In this document: piece after piece, positions 1 to 13,246 of the stretch | Layout: each line of letters begins with the position of its first letter | How positions within the stretch are numbered: position 1 is the first letter of the stretch | Origin: Erinaceus europaeus | Taxonomy: Eukaryota; Chordata; Mammalia; Eulipotyphla; Erinaceidae | Assembly (NCBI RefSeq): GCF_950295315.1 | Contig: NC_080171.1 | Location: 109,898,378 to 109,962,377, forward strand | Length of the DNA stretch: 64,000 nucleotides | Direction: 5' to 3' | The notes under the pieces: generated by a model | Databases searched by the model: none | Told to the model about the DNA's origin: nothing | The model's input: the letters and a program-made list of their open reading frames with translations, nothing else | Program-made: the position numbers and the translations under genes

Positions 1-577
<577 letters not shown>

Positions 578-851
578 TTAGGACAAAAGTATTGCAAAAT
601 AGTTTTCAAAGGAGAAGTGGCTCCCTCTCTTGTTTGCAGACATCTGGAGATTGTACTTCTATCTTGTTTGAAGGTCTGTATTCGCAGATGAATAAAAGTT
701 GTTGGTAGTAATAAAGTACAAAAACAAAATGGGAACTATGCTTATGGAAAGATAAAATGTGAAATTTGACAAATCAGTAGACTTCACATTTAATATAAAC
801 AAAGCTTGATTTTTTAAAGCACACGTGAGAGATCACTTTATAAATTTTATC

Positions 852-1745
852 TTTGTATTATTTATTTTTTATTAGTGCTTTAATATTGATTTACAAAACT
901 GTAAGGTAATAGGGCTATAGTTCCATATGGTTCCCACCACTAGAGTTCTGCTTTCTATCCCCTCCAGTGGAAACTGCAGTAGTTCTCTCAAGGTCACCAA
1001 TATGGGCTGATTCTGTAAGTGTGTGTGTGTCCACTTTTTCAATGGTCCTGCCTTTATTTCTATTCTAAGTGAGCCCTCCCCCTATTACTACTTCTGGGTC
1101 TTTGTCAGGGCTCCTTGAGGGGGACCGAGGCAGGAGCGAGTTTGCTAAAGGGTCTTCCAGCATATCGTGACAGCAGACTATACACAAACCTCTTTAAGGT
1201 CACATTGTGGGGAATGGGACATCTTTATTGACACAGTTACAAGTTTATAAAGGGGAGGCTGTGCCAGGGAAGTAGCTGGCTGGCCAATGAAGTCAATATC
1301 CCCTTATAAGGTGATGCAGGAATAGGAACAGGGAAAAAGAAATATAAGGAAGGCGAAGCCCACCAGAAGGGAGGAACGGTGGGTGATGTGGCGAGACTGA
1401 TAGGAAGGTTGTTACCCCAAGTACTCTTGCCACATCTCGCTCGACCACAAGGATGGCATACCAAGGAGAGACTGAGACGAGCTTCTGGGGGGGGTCATCT
1501 ACCCATGCTCAAACACACATCAGACCCGCAGGTCTCTCCCCCCCCCCTTTTCTCAATCAGATAAGAGAAACAGTGCCTCCTTTCTTCTGGAGTTTTCCCT
1601 TTCAGTGATAGTATAAAAACAAGATTTCTGGAGGCAAATGCTTTGGGTCTTGATGGAATAGGGGGACAGAGCTCTCTGGTTTACTTCCCCTAACATTTAC
1701 CTCTCTTATTATAATAACTTAGTTATTTATAACTTAATTTAAAGT
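852..1745 (-). mobile_element. L1 3'-UTR fragment (antisense), interrupted by an LTR
   Basis: In reverse complement this is the end of a hedgehog L1 3' UTR. The blocks 'ttcccaccactagagttctg' and 'ctcaaggtcacc' recur at 9300, 19700 and 21650. The match stops at about 1102 and resumes after about 1573 with 'gggtcttgatggaat'. The gap holds the LTR described next. Confidence 0.7.
1103..1572 (-). mobile_element. Solo LTR of an endogenous retrovirus (antisense)
   Basis: This block of about 470 bp interrupts an L1 3' UTR. Read on the minus strand it has TATA-like 'ctttataaac', a polyadenylation signal in 'gtcaataaagatgtcc' and an end 'gagccctgaca', consistent with a TG...CA LTR. No internal gag, pol or env sequence is next to it, so it is a solo LTR. 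The 5' border is uncertain because I find no clear target-site duplication. Confidence 0.6.
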
Positions 1746-2335
1746 GAAAATGGACCTGAAGAAAACTCCAGGACACATTGGTGGGGTTGTCTGTCCAGGG
1801 AAGTCTGGCATCATGCTAGCATCTGAAACCTGGTGGCTGAAAAGAGTACTAACATATAAAGCCAAACAAATTGTTGACTAAACATGAACCTAAAGGCTGG
1901 AATACTGCAGATGAAGAGTTGGGAGGGGGGCTCTGTTTTATAGATAAATAGCTAGTAGGCATATTTTAGTTATATTTCAAAGGGCCTGTGGCTATACTAG
2001 GTTTTTTTGTTTGTTTGTTTTTTCCCTGAGCCTGAAATCTGATATGCAGGTGGATCCAAGTTATTGTCTGGAGAGATGATGTCATGGATGGAAAAAGGAC
2101 CAGAAAGCTGGATCAGGGAAGAGAGTAGCTCCCAAATATGGGAAAGGTGCATAAATATTGTTGATCGTAAACCCCATCGATTTGATGTGATCTGGGGCCC
2201 ATATTCAGCTAAGGAGCCTATGTGACCTCTGCATCCCTGTAGATCTGAGCTCACGTTCTGTGGTCTTGAGTAGGAACGTTCCAAGCTGCCCCAATATCAG
2301 GACCCATCTTCCTAAGGTGTAGCATAGAATATGTT
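1746..2335 (-). mobile_element. L1 3'-UTR fragment (antisense)
   Basis: In reverse complement this carries the blocks 'aagctgccccaatatc', 'gctgaatatgggccccagat', 'gggagctactctcttccc' and 'attccagcctttaggttcat' in the same order as the sense copies at 15420-15800 and 17370-17700. It belongs to the same antisense L1 cluster as its neighbours. Confidence 0.75.
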
Positions 2336-2404
2336 GTCCAGCCTCCCTCCGGATATCTTTTCTTTTATCAGTGTTGTAGTTTCCAGCATACATTTCAAGA
2401 CATT

Positions 2405-2790
2405 TCCAGATTTTTATCATCTTGGTTAAACCTACTCCTAGGTTTATTCTTTTATCTGCAACTGTGTGTGGAATTGTGTTCTTAATTTCTCTTTCTGATA
2501 GCTCATTATTAGTGTGTAGGAATGAATTAGGTGTTTTTCTCTATATTGATTTTGTATCCTATAATCTTACTGAATTTGATTATTAGATCTAACAGTTTAT
2601 TTGATGGTTCAGGATCATTAGAGTTTTCTATAAGCAGTTTCATGTAATATACAAATAGTGACACTTTTATTTCTTCCTTTCCAATTTGATGCATTTTATT
2701 ATGTCTTCTTGCTTAATTACTCTGGCTAGGAGTTTTAATATTAAGTTGAATAAAATCAACAAAGCATCCTAGTCTTATTCTGACCTTGGA
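2405..2790 (-). mobile_element. L1 ORF2 fragment (antisense)
   Basis: The antisense sequence has the usual reverse-complement L1 ORF2 signature: 'tttctctttctgatagctca', 'attgattttgtatcctataa', 'caaatagtgacactttta' and 'ggctaggagttttaatatta'. The reading frame is destroyed. The same ORF2 part is present at 56230-56480. Confidence 0.75.
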
Positions 2791-3254
2791 GAAATAACTT
2801 ACATTTACATCAATTCCAAAAAAAAAAAAAAAAACCTTAGCTTGCTAGATAAACTATTTTATTCTTGTCATTTTGTACTTAATAATTACTTAAATATTGT
2901 CAAATTCTAATATTTATAGCCTTGGGTTTGAGTTTGCTATTGAATAGTTCTGATTTTAAAGATAATAATTTTATTTATTAAAACCAATCTTAAAAATCAA
3001 ATTGAAGAAGTAATTTTATAGCGTAGATTTTACTCATTATAGTTGTGAGGAGTTTTGTGCATCTCTCTTTGCACTTTTTGTCATCAAATCACTGATACAC
3101 TTCCAAAGGCCAGAAGCTAAGGATTCAGCTTCTTTTCATTCCTGAGTAACAACGCATTTTTTTAAAAGGGAACTAACTGAATAGTCTGCTTTAGCATACG
3201 CTTCTTTAGTAAAAAAGGATAACATTGAATAGATTATTTTTAAAAAATGCATCG

Positions 3255-4392
3255 GGGTGGGGATGGGTGATGGGGATGGGACACATTCTTTTGGTGGTGG
3301 GAGTGGTGTTTGTATACAATCCTATTAAAGTGTAAACATATAAACCACTATTTAATTAATATGAGAGGCAAAAAATTGATGATACGTCTAGAACTTCTTA
3401 AAACACAGACTGAGTCTTTTTAATACATAGGCTGTCTTTGATATGTTGTCTCTCCCAAAAGCCTAGACCAGGGAGAACAGAAGCAACTGGTAGCACAGAT
3501 ATATAAGATGCTGGGTATTATACCCCAAACCCTATCAAAGGGACTTTCCAAAGTTAACCCTATCACCAAATAATGTGACGATAACAATAACTATCCATTG
3601 TCTTCTTGAACCCTAAGACAACAGGAACCTCACATTTCCACTATAGAGCCTATATTTCCCCCAGTCCTGGAACCTTAGGGTGGGGCCCACTTTTCTGCAT
3701 GCTGCTCTCAATTCAAATCAAATAATATTGCATCCGCAGACCACAACCTAATCAAAGCAAAGAGTGCCACCCCAGCATGCTTCACTTCAGACTGTGACCA
3801 GAGACTTCAGGTGTGGAATGACAACCCTTCAGCTTCATCACTCGGGTGAGACCTTTCCTTTCATAGTACTCTCTAATTCCATTCCAGGTGTTCCACTCCC
3901 CAATAAAGTCCCCAAACCTAGATATAGTCCAGGTCCCCTGAGATAGAGCATAGGTTCACCCGTGCCCATAAACTAGGGGAAAAAATATATATCTGATTTG
4001 TTTGGCTTTGTATATTAACTCTCTTTTCAGCCACCAGGTTCTGGTTGCCAGCAAGATGCTGACCAGACTTCCCTGGACAGACGACCCCATCAATGTGTAC
4101 TGGAGCTCCACTTCCTCAGAGCCCCACCCTACTAGGGAAAGGGAGAGGCAGACTGGGAGTATGGATTGACCAGTCAAAGCCCATGTTCAGCGGGGAAGCA
4201 ATTACAGAAGCCAGACCTTCCACCCTCTGCAACCCACAACGACCCTCGATCCATACTCCCAGAGAGATAGAGAATGGGAAGGCTATCAGGGGAGGGGGTG
4301 GGATATGGAGACTGGGTGGTGGGAATTGTGTGGAACAGTACTCCTCTTATCCTATGGTTTTGTTAATGTCTCCTTTCTTAAATAAAAAAGAA
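3255..4392 (+). mobile_element. L1 3' UTR, long sense copy
   Basis: This is one of the longest continuous copies of the hedgehog L1 3' UTR here. It starts near 'gggatgggacacattctttt', runs through 'ctaagacaacaggaacctca' and 'tgacaacccttcagcttcat', and ends at 'cctttcttaaataaaa', where its A-rich tail has become a GAA/GGGGAA microsatellite. It shows that the 5' start of the elements at 14042 and 23090 lies inside a larger unit. Confidence 0.8.
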
Positions 4393-4476
4393 GAAGAAGA
4401 AGAAGGAGAAGGAGAAGGGGAAGGGGAAGGGGAAGGGGAAGGGGAAGGGGAAGGGGAAGGGGAAGGGGAAGGAATG
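4386..4476 (+). repeat. (GAA)n / (GGGGAA)n microsatellite
   Basis: A pure purine tract: a short GAA run followed by about ten GGGGAA hexamers. It probably grew from the poly(A) tail of the L1 copy in front of it. Confidence 0.95.
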
Positions 4477-4484
4477 AAATAGAA

Positions 4485-4535
4485 AGCACTGGATTCACTG
4501 TGAAGGCACTGAGCCCCAACAATAACCCTGTAGAA
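4485..4535 (+). mobile_element. Type 1 SINE 3'-extension remnant
   Basis: 'ctggattcactgtgaaggca' followed by 'ccccaacaataaccctg' matches the 3' extension of long type 1 SINEs such as 63485-63812. No head is present. Confidence 0.4.
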
Positions 4536-4814
4536 AACAACAACAACAACAAAACGAAAACACAACTTCGTAAGTACAAGTCTGTTGAAAACCAATTCCA
4601 TTTCCACTGATGCAAAATCTGCTTTTCTTTGAATGCAAGGAATATATAGCCTTTAGTAACATCAGCTACTTTATGGGCTTTTTGTTTATTTAGCCTGGTG
4701 AAAGTATAACATGAACTTGATTTTGTTATTACTTTGTCCTCTTTATTTTTACTTATTTTGTAGAAGCAAGATCTTGTGTATGCAATCTCAACACTCTTGG
4801 GTCATTTTTTCATA

Positions 4815-4989
4815 TTTTTATGACATTATATAGAAGCAGAGAGACGAGGAGGGGAGAGACAGAGACAGAGACTACAGTACAGGCACTCCCCTCTCCCCAT
4901 ACTGTGTTACTCCCATGAGGAATTTTAGCTAGAACCTGGGCCACATGTGTGGCTAATCATATGTTCTACTGGGTGAATAATTCCTTGGC
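4815..4989 (-). mobile_element. Old SINE (antisense), eroded
   Basis: The order 'agagacagagacagagac', 'caggcactcccctctcccca', 'tagaacctgggccacatgt' resembles an antisense tRNA-derived SINE body. It is too diverged to give a type. Confidence 0.35.
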
Positions 4990-5376
4990 CTTTGCATACA
5001 TTTTTGTAAATAGTATATATTCTTTTTCAAAGACAAAAAAAGATTTCATCATGGAAAAATATACCATTGGCTTAGTTTGAATTAGGAAATCAAATGGGTA
5101 TTTACAGCTATGCATAGAAAAAGTACTCTAAATTATACATTTAGAAAAAAAGAGAAAAAAATAGTACTGTGATTGCAAGTGTTCCAACTATTTTTTTGCC
5201 ACTGTGCACTAACATACAATTACAACAGGAAAAATGAAAGCTTTAATGAAGAAAATTCATTACTTATGAGATGTTGAGCTTTGTTATTCCACTGATCTGA
5301 GGATCAATATTTTTCACTGGAAACTATATTAACAAGTCTGTTTCTCTGTACATTAATATGGTTTTATAAAAAATAG

Positions 5377-8165
5377 ATAAAATGGATGTGTGGCTTCCAG
5401 AGACAGGGCTACAGAGCAGCAGCAGCTGTGTTTCTCTCCTCTCCTCTCCCAGCTCAACTAGGAATACCAAAGGAGACCACCTGGGACCACAACAAGACAG
5501 GACTAGAACAACTTCAGGAACCCAACAAATCATGGGTGAATGCAAACATATGTGGCTCGTGGACAGAGAGAAGCCTAGGGAGAGATTAAGTGGCTGGTAA
5601 CAGTCTGGCAGTTTACCAGTTGGGATACCACCTCCATTTTGTTTCACCAACAGAAAGACACCTAAAGGGAGGAAATCAAGGAAGAAACCAAAATGTTTTG
5701 AGAGTTCAATAAAATGAAGACACAAGTCATCAAAATATTTGGGACACAGCTAAGGCAGTACTGAGAGGGAAGTTCATAGCCATACAAGCACACATTAGGA
5801 AACAAGAAAAAGCACAAATACACAGCCTGACTGCACATCTTAAAGACCTAGAAGAAGAAGAACAAAGGAACCCTAAAGCAACCAGAAGGACAGAAATAAC
5901 GAAAGTTAGGGCAGAAATAAATAACACTGAAAAGAAAAAGACCATACAAAAGATCAATGAAAGTAAATGTTGGTTCTTTGAAAGAGTGAACAAAACCGAC
6001 AAACCTTTAACCAGATTAACAAAACAAAAAAGGCAGAAGAACCAAATAAATCAGATCATAAATGAAAGAGGAGATATCACAACAGACACTGCAGAAATTC
6101 AGAAAATCATGCCAGACTTCTATGAACAACTATATGCCACCAAGCTAGAGAACCTTGAGGAAATGGGCGTTTTCTTAGATACCTACAAACTTCCAAAACT
6201 AAGTAAAGAGGAACTAGATAACATGAACAGGCCCATCACAGCTAATGAAATTGAAACAGTTATCAAAAACCTTCCCCAAAATAAAAGTCTTGGACCAGAT
6301 GGTTTTACAAATGAATTCTACAAAAACCTTCAAAGAAGAACAATTACTTCTGCTTTTAAAAGTCTTTCAGAAGATTGAAGACACTGGAATACTCCCTTCT
6401 AGCTTCTATGAAGCTAACATCACTTTGGTACCAAAAGCAGACAGGGACACAACTGAAAAAGAGAACTACAGACCAATGTCTCTGATGAACATAGATGCTA
6501 AAATACTGAACAAAATTCCAGCCAACCAGATATAAACATCAGTATATTAAAAAGATTGTTCACTATGACCAAGTGAGGTTTATCCCAGGCAAGCAATGTT
6601 GGTTTAATATATGTAAATCAATTAACATGATCCACCACATCAATAAAAGTAAGACCAGAACCACATGGTCATATCAACAGATACACAGAAAGCTTTTGAC
6701 AAAATACAACATCCCTTTATGATCAAAACACTATAAAAATGGGAATAGATGGAAAATTCCTCAAGATAGTTGAGTCTATATATAGCAAACCTTCAGCCAA
6801 CATCATACTCAATGGTGAAAAACTGGAAGTATTTCTCCTCAGATCAGATACTAGATAAGGCTGCCCACTATCACCATTATTGTTCAACATAGTGTTGGAA
6901 GTTCTTGCCATAGCAATCAGGCAGGAGTAAGGGATTAAAGGGATACAGAAGAAGAAGAAGTAAAACTCTCCCTATTTGCAGATGACATGATAGTATACAT
7001 AGAAAATCCTACAGAATACAGCAAGAAGCTTTTGGAAATCATCAGGCAATACAGTAAGGTGTCAGGCTACAAAGTTAACATTCGAAAATCAATGGCATTC
7101 CTGTATGCAAACACTAAGTTAGAAGAAGTTAAAATCCAGAAATCAATCCTTTTACTATAGCAACAAAACAATAAAATATCTAGGAGTAAACCTAACCAAA
7201 GAAGTGAAAGACTTGTACTGAAAATTATAAGTCACTATTCAAGGAAATTGAAAAAGACACAAAGAAGTGGAAAGATATTCCATGTTCATGGATTGGAAGA
7301 ATTAACATCATCAAAATGAATATACTACTCAGAGCTATATACAAATTTAATGCTATCCCTATCAAGATCCCAACCACATTTTTAGGAGAATAGAAAAAAT
7401 GCTACAAATGTTTATCTGGAACCAGAAAAAGACCTAGAATTTCCAAAACTATCTTGAGAAGAAAGAACAGAACTGGAGGGTCCCAGATCTCAAATTGTAA
7501 TATAGGGATATTGTCATCAAAACTGCTTGGTACTGGAACACAAATAGATACACTGACCAGTGGAATAGACTTGAGAGCCTAGAAGTAAACCCTCACACCT
7601 ATGGACATCTAATCTTTCACAAAGGTGCCCAGACTATTAAATGGGAAAAGCAGAGTCTCTTCAATAAATGGTGTTGGAAAAAATGGGTTGAAACATACAG
7701 AAGAATGAAACTGAACCACTATATATTTCACAAAATACAAAAGTAAATTCCAAGTGGATCAAGAACTTGGATGTTAGACCAGAAACTATCAGATACTTAG
7801 AGGGAAATATTGGCAGAACTCTTTTCCGCATAAATTCTAAAGACATCTTCAGTGAAACGAATCCAACTACAAAGAAGACTAAGGCAAGCATAAACCTATG
7901 GAACTATATCAAAATAAAAAGCTTCTGCAAAGCAAAAGAAACCACTAACCAAACCAAGTGACCCCTCACAGAATAGGAAAAGATCTTTACATGCCATACA
8001 TCAGACAAGAGGCTAATAACCAAAATAAATTAAGTGCTGCCAAACTCAACAACAAGAAAACAAACAAAAAAAAAACATTCAAAAATGGGGAGAGGACATG
8101 GACAGAATATTCACCACAAAAGGCATCTTTATGGGTACACTTAGTCTCTAACATTTTGGAAGATT
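5377..8165 (+). mobile_element. Decayed L1 retrotransposon (5' UTR plus ORF2 part)
   Basis: The 5' 270 bases resemble an L1 5' UTR. From about 5715 the sequence is L1 ORF2: a frame starting QNIWDTAKAVLRGKF leads into the reverse-transcriptase region (NKSLGPDGF near 6280, a frameshift near 6330, then [18 protein letters not shown] near 6465). The catalytic 'FADD' motif is visible near 6975-6990. Many stops and frameshifts follow, and the copy stops at about 8165 before the ORF2 C-terminus and 3' UTR. ORF1 and the endonuclease are missing, so it has an internal deletion as well as a 3' loss. It is dead. Confidence 0.85.
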
Positions 8166-8413
8166 CCTAGGTGACTTCAACAGGTAGCTGTAGTGAAGAA
8201 TGAGTGTCAAAATTAAGCCTGATTACATGCATGCTTTAAAAAGGTCACTTAGTAGAGAACACTCTAGGTCATGCATGATCTTTTGTCTACTCAGTGACGA
8301 AAACAGAATGAGAACAAAAACTTAATACGGTCATTTTAAATTGTCACCTCCATTTGAATAGAAGTTGAAAACATATACATGATTTAATTGTCATAACAGC
8401 CTTGTTCCCTTTA

Positions 8414-8584
<171 letters not shown>

Positions 8585-8761
8585 TTAAAATAGTTTCCCA
8601 AACCCTACAAATGCCTCTAAACAGTGCAGTGTTTGAGTACAATATGATATATATCTGCCACCTGCCAAAGACACCAGGAGCCCACTTGACCTTGAACTAC
8701 CTGCCACAGTCATTTGACTGACTTTCACCAAGATTGACTGGCTGGCTGAGTTCTGAAAGAA

Positions 8762-8835
8762 AAAAAAAAAAAAAAGGCTTCCAGGTCTGATAGATTCATA
8801 GTGCAGGCACCTAAGTTTCAGCAAAAGCCCTCTTG
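8762..8835 (+). mobile_element. Type 1 SINE 3'-extension remnant
   Basis: An A-run is followed by 'gattcatagtgcaggcacc' and 'tttcagcaaaagccctc', matching the 3' extension of type 1 SINEs. The head is missing. Confidence 0.4.
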
Positions 8836-9039
8836 ACAATATAGAAGAAGAATTTTCTTGTGCTTTCTATAAAGATAAGTGTGGCTTTTGGTTATTTATA
8901 CCAAAAAGCTATTATGTTCAGCAGGCACTATTCTAGACTGTACATAGCTTCCCATGGTTGTATTTCACTTCTTCATAATTCAAGTGAGTTAGAAAGGTAA
9001 AGACTGAGGAGAAGTGGTTTTCAGCCACTAAGTTTCAGG

Positions 9040-9252
9040 TGCTACTATGATTCTATCTTGACCTCTTCAGGTGATCTCATCAATATGTCATCTCTCCAGA
9101 GCCCTACCCTGTCAGGGAAAGAAGATAGAAACAGGCTGGGGGTTTGGATTGACCTGCCAACATCACTGTTCAATGGAGAAGCAACTACAGAAACCAGAAC
9201 TCCTTCCTTTTGCACCCCAAAACTAACTTTGGCCAATGAACCCAGAGAGGAA
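9040..9252 (+). mobile_element. L1 3'-UTR fragment (sense)
   Basis: It contains 'ccagagccctaccctgtcag', 'ggtttggattgacctgcca' and 'gaagcaactacagaaaccag', the standard block before the end of the 3' UTR. It stops abruptly at the poly(T) of the next, antisense copy. Confidence 0.7.
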
Positions 9253-9785
9253 ATTTTTTTTTAAATAACAGTGATTTAATATTGACTTATAAAATTATCA
9301 GATAACGGGTATAATTCTGTACCATTCCTACCACCAGTGTTCTGTTTCCCCTTTCCCTCCACTGGAATCTGTAGTAGTTCTCCCAAGGTCACAGATATGG
9401 ATTCATTATTATTCTATAACTTTCTATCTTTATATATATATATATTTGCCCTTTTTTCTATGGTCCTGCCTTCTCTTCATTTCTAAGTCACACTTACACC
9501 CGTTACTACTTCTGAATGCCCCTCTTTTATTCTTCTTCTCTTTCTAGGTTTTGATGGAATTAAGAGTTTAGAGTCCTTTGATCAACTTCCTGTAACATTT
9601 TTCCCCTTCTGAGAGTATGGACAAAATTATTTATGGGGTGCAGAAGGTGGGGGTTCTGGCTTCTGTAATTGTTTCTTCACTGGACATGGGCATCGGCAGG
9701 TCTCTTTTTCTTTCTTTAGTGAGGTAGAGCTCTGGAGAGGTGAGGTCCTGGGGCACAATGGTGAGGTCTTCTGTCCAGGGAAGTC
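9253..9785 (-). mobile_element. L1 3' UTR, antisense copy
   Basis: It begins with a T-run (the reversed tail) at 9254-9263 and runs through 'cattcctaccaccagtgttc', 'ctcccaaggtcacagatatg' and 'gcttctgtaattgtttcttc' to about 9785. It faces away from the following sense copy. Confidence 0.75.
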
Positions 9786-10085
9786 AGATGCTATTTCTTT
9801 TATCAGAGAGGGAGGAAGAAAAAAAGGAAGGACACATGGAAACAGTAATAGGTGTAGGTGTGACTTAGAAAGAAAGTGAAGGCAGGAATGTAGAATAAAA
9901 ATGGGCAAAATAAAATTATACATACACATATAGTCAGCCAATATCTATGGCCTTAGGAGATCTATGGCAGTTTCCACTAACAAAGGAATGAGAATACAGA
10001 ACTTTGGTGGTGGGAATGATGTGGAATCATATTCCTATTATCTTATAATTAGATAAATGACTATTAAATCACTAATAATAACAGT
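9786..10085 (+). mobile_element. L1 3' UTR, sense copy
   Basis: It reads 'aggtgtaggtgtgacttaga', the complement of part of the adjoining antisense copy, then 'ttggtggtgggaatgatgtg' and an end 'aaatcactaataataac'. Together with 9253-9785 it forms a head-to-head pair. Confidence 0.7.
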
Positions 10086-10107
10086 AAATAATTTCAGTTA
10101 ATGAAAG

Positions 10108-10350
10108 CATTACAGGGCAGTGCAATGGTGCACCTGGTTGAGCACCCATGTTACTATCTGTGCTCAAGGACCAAAGTTCAAGTCCCTGGTCCCCTTCTAC
10201 AAGAGGGATGTTGATGTTGGTGTTGATGTGGTGAAGCAGTGCTGTATCTCTTTCTTTTTCTCCCTCTCTCTGTCCGTCTGTCTCTCTCTTCCTCTCTACC
10301 TCCTCCTTCCCTCTGAATTTCTATCCTAAATTAAAAAAAAAATAAAACAA
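10108..10350 (+). mobile_element. Type 2 SINE
   Basis: The head 'gtgcaatggtgcacctggtt' and a degenerate B box are followed by a CT-rich region and a 3' A-rich tail. It is a tRNA-derived SINE with the expected Pol III promoter layout, moderately diverged. Confidence 0.85.
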
Positions 10351-12581
10351 GGGCATTATACTAAAGTGTATGTGCTCATAGATAAGTGCTGCATACAGTA
10401 GTGAATAATTTTAAGAAATAATTTTAAAAGTTAACTTTCTAGATGAAGGAAACATGCTAGTTTTAATTTTATATTATTTTTACATTTCTGTATATTTCAA
10501 ATGTAATATGTATACTTCAATTGTATGCTTAAAATTAGCATTACTCCCTTCAAAAGCAGTCACTGTGATTATAATTCATGATAAGTATCTATTTCTTTCT
10601 TTAAATTAATTGGAAATGGTCATAAGGTTGTATCTTTGACTGCCAATTGTCTGCAACTAGTCTTCCCTATAGACGTACCAGGTGAGACTGACACAATAAA
10701 AATTCCACTCTGTGATACAAGAGACAAATCAGTGAAGGGGTAGGTTTGAAAATCATTATAGATCTCTGTCATGTGCTATTTATTTTATGTATAGTACAAC
10801 AAAAATGATAGTCTCCCTTCTGGTTTCCTGTTTGTAAAAATATCTTGGTCAGTGATTCATGAAAGACAATGAGAAAAGTTGAGCACTGGATTATGAAGAA
10901 CTTAGACTAGACACTTTAAACACTAGACCCTGAGAATTGTGAAAGAATTTCTACAGTTTAAAATTAGAAGCAACAACTACCAAAGTAAAATCTCAGGATG
11001 CTTCTTCTAGCCTTGTCATCAAGTATTTCTCATAAAGATTACATAGCACATCCATCGTATAATGTTTAATATCAATAGCTACCTCCAACTAAAATTGCAC
11101 ATCAAAGCCAATGTTCACTTTGATGATTTAAATATCCTGTCTCTTTCTCACCTCCTTGTTTCTCATTCTCCCTTACCCTTTTGTTCTCACTCTCTTCTCT
11201 CAGCTCCCCTCTGCCCTTCCCTGCTTATTTAGCTTACAGCTCTGTCATGGGAGAATATGCAGAAAGTACACAAGAATAGCTCCTAAGATTTGCACTAGAT
11301 GTCATTTGTCTATATGAATTTCAGTAAAATTCATCATTCCAATTAAAAATAAAATGCTTCATTTATGCTCATTTTCTGTGTCTATCCATTATAATTCTAA
11401 TCTTTTTTTTTCTTTGCTGTGGTTTCAGTTTTTCACACTTCTGATGAAAGGATGGCCTGTTTCCCAGGCAACACTACTGTCAAAGAATGGCTAGAGAATG
11501 GAGAGTAGACTTTATGTTTTTATTGTGCTATTATTAGGATAATGCTAATTTTCCCACAACCTTCCAGATCCCTGAAAAATTGCCTCACTTTGGGATAGGA
11601 CAAATGGCTGTGTGAGTAATTGTGGATCCATAAAAAGAGTTAGTCAGTTAGTTATTAATGATTAACAGCATTGGAAAAACAACTTATATGCCCAATATCA
11701 TCAGACTCTCAACTTAAACTTGTCACACTTTACAAATAAAGAATAGGTTTTGCAGAAGAATAAGGAGAGGTTTATCAAAACCATCAGCTGGCACAGGGCA
11801 GAAGTACTATCTTGTAACAAAAGTCCTCCTGTAGGCTTATATCTAATAATTTAATAGTCTAAAGCCAGAAAATGATAACCATAGTAGCACAAACAGATTA
11901 TAAAAGAGTGGGACTGGGTCTTTTCAGACATAAAATATACCTTACAGATAGACAGACACTCCATTCTCCTTCTTGTACCTTTCTTTCTGTTTTTGTGACC
12001 CCTCCTCCCTTGGCTCAGCCCCTCAAATATATCCACTGGACTCTACATTTTGGTATATTTCTTAGTCTTTACAGAAATATACTCAACTAGCTATTAGAAA
12101 AAGTTACCTAAAGCCTAGGAATAGTTCAAAAGTCTTCCTATCTTTTAAAAACCAGAATTGCGCACAGTTTAACACTCTCTTAAGGATTAGAATTACAACC
12201 AAAATATGACTGAAGTTTAACTTAAGCTGTACAATTTTGTGTAGTTTAAGTACATAGTTTGATACCTGATACAAGGTTTAAAATGAACAGAGTAATGTCT
12301 AATATGCCATGTTGCAAACAAATGTGCTGTTATTCAGAGTTTGTTGCTCCACTTAGAGCACAGGCAAAGTACAATTAATATAATTCCTAAAGGCTTTTGG
12401 AATAGTAAATAAGCTCTGATTACAACTAATCCAACAAGACAGTGAGCAGGTCTTTTGTAGTTTTGTGACCAAGCACTGACTTCTTTCTTGATATGCAAGC
12501 TAACATAGTACAAAATACTCAAATTTACTAAAAACAAGGTACAGATTAAGTGCAGTAACTATTAAAAGCTTACTGTCGAGA

Positions 12582-12822
12582 GTGTGGATGGTAGCACAGT
12601 GGGTTAAGTGCACATGTCGCAAAGGGCAAGGGCCAGCGTAAGGATCCTGGTTCGAGCCCTCAGCTCCCCACCTGCAGGGGAGTTGCTTCACAGATGGTGA
12701 AGCAGGTCTGCAGGTATCTATCTTTCTCTTCCCCTCTGTCTTCCCCTCCTCTCAACGACGACATCATCAACAACAACAACAATAACAACAACAAGGGCAA
12801 CAAAAGGGAAAATTAAAAAAAA
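12582..12822 (+). mobile_element. Type 1 SINE
   Basis: Head 'ggtagcacagtgggttaagt', B box 'ggttcgagccc', then 'cccacctgcaggggagttgc' and a CAA-rich tail ending 'gggcaacaaaagggaaaa'. Nearly full length. Confidence 0.92.
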
Positions 12823-12834
12823 GTTTACTGTCAT

Positions 12835-13246
12835 TTTCAAGGAAACAGAACAAAAATGCCAAGATTTATACAGAATCATAAAAAGACCCTAGATAGCAGA
12901 AGCAATCACAAGAAGAAAAGAGAGAGAGAGAGAGAGAAATGGGGGCATTAAATTAGCTAATTTCAAACTATTATTACAAAATTATTCAAATTATTATTAC
13001 AAAATAATAATAATTAAAACTGTATGGCAATGAAATAAAAGACATATGGATAAAAGAAACAGGATTAAGATCCCAAAAGAAGCCCACACATATATTGACA
13101 CAATTGATGATATGGTAACCATGACCATACAGTAGTTAAAGGAAAAACTCTTTAACAAGTGATGGTTGAAAGACTGTACTGAACTGTACTTACTGTTGAA
13201 TGTAAAACATTAATTCCCCAATTAAAAAATATTACTAAAAAAAAAA
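12835..13246 (+). mobile_element. L1 ORF2 to 3'-end fragment (sense)
   Basis: 'aactgtatggcaatgaaata', 'aagacatatggataaaagaa' and 'aagtgatggttgaaag' are L1 ORF2-type text, followed by an end 'aacattaattccccaat' and an A-run. The end is the complement of the antisense end at 25612, so it is a second 3'-end type. Confidence 0.65.

Noticed and set aside
4386..4476. Regular repeats that might suggest a CRISPR array
   Set aside because: The units are 3-6 bases with no spacers. It is a microsatellite in a mammalian intron.
5324..5725. Minus-strand open frame of about 133 residues
   Set aside because: It lies over the antisense of an L1 5' UTR and has no homologous domain that I can see and no conserved splice sites.
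12582..12680. tRNA gene-like box A and box B sequences at many positions
   Set aside because: These are SINE heads. They do not fold into complete tRNAs and are followed by SINE bodies and A-rich tails.
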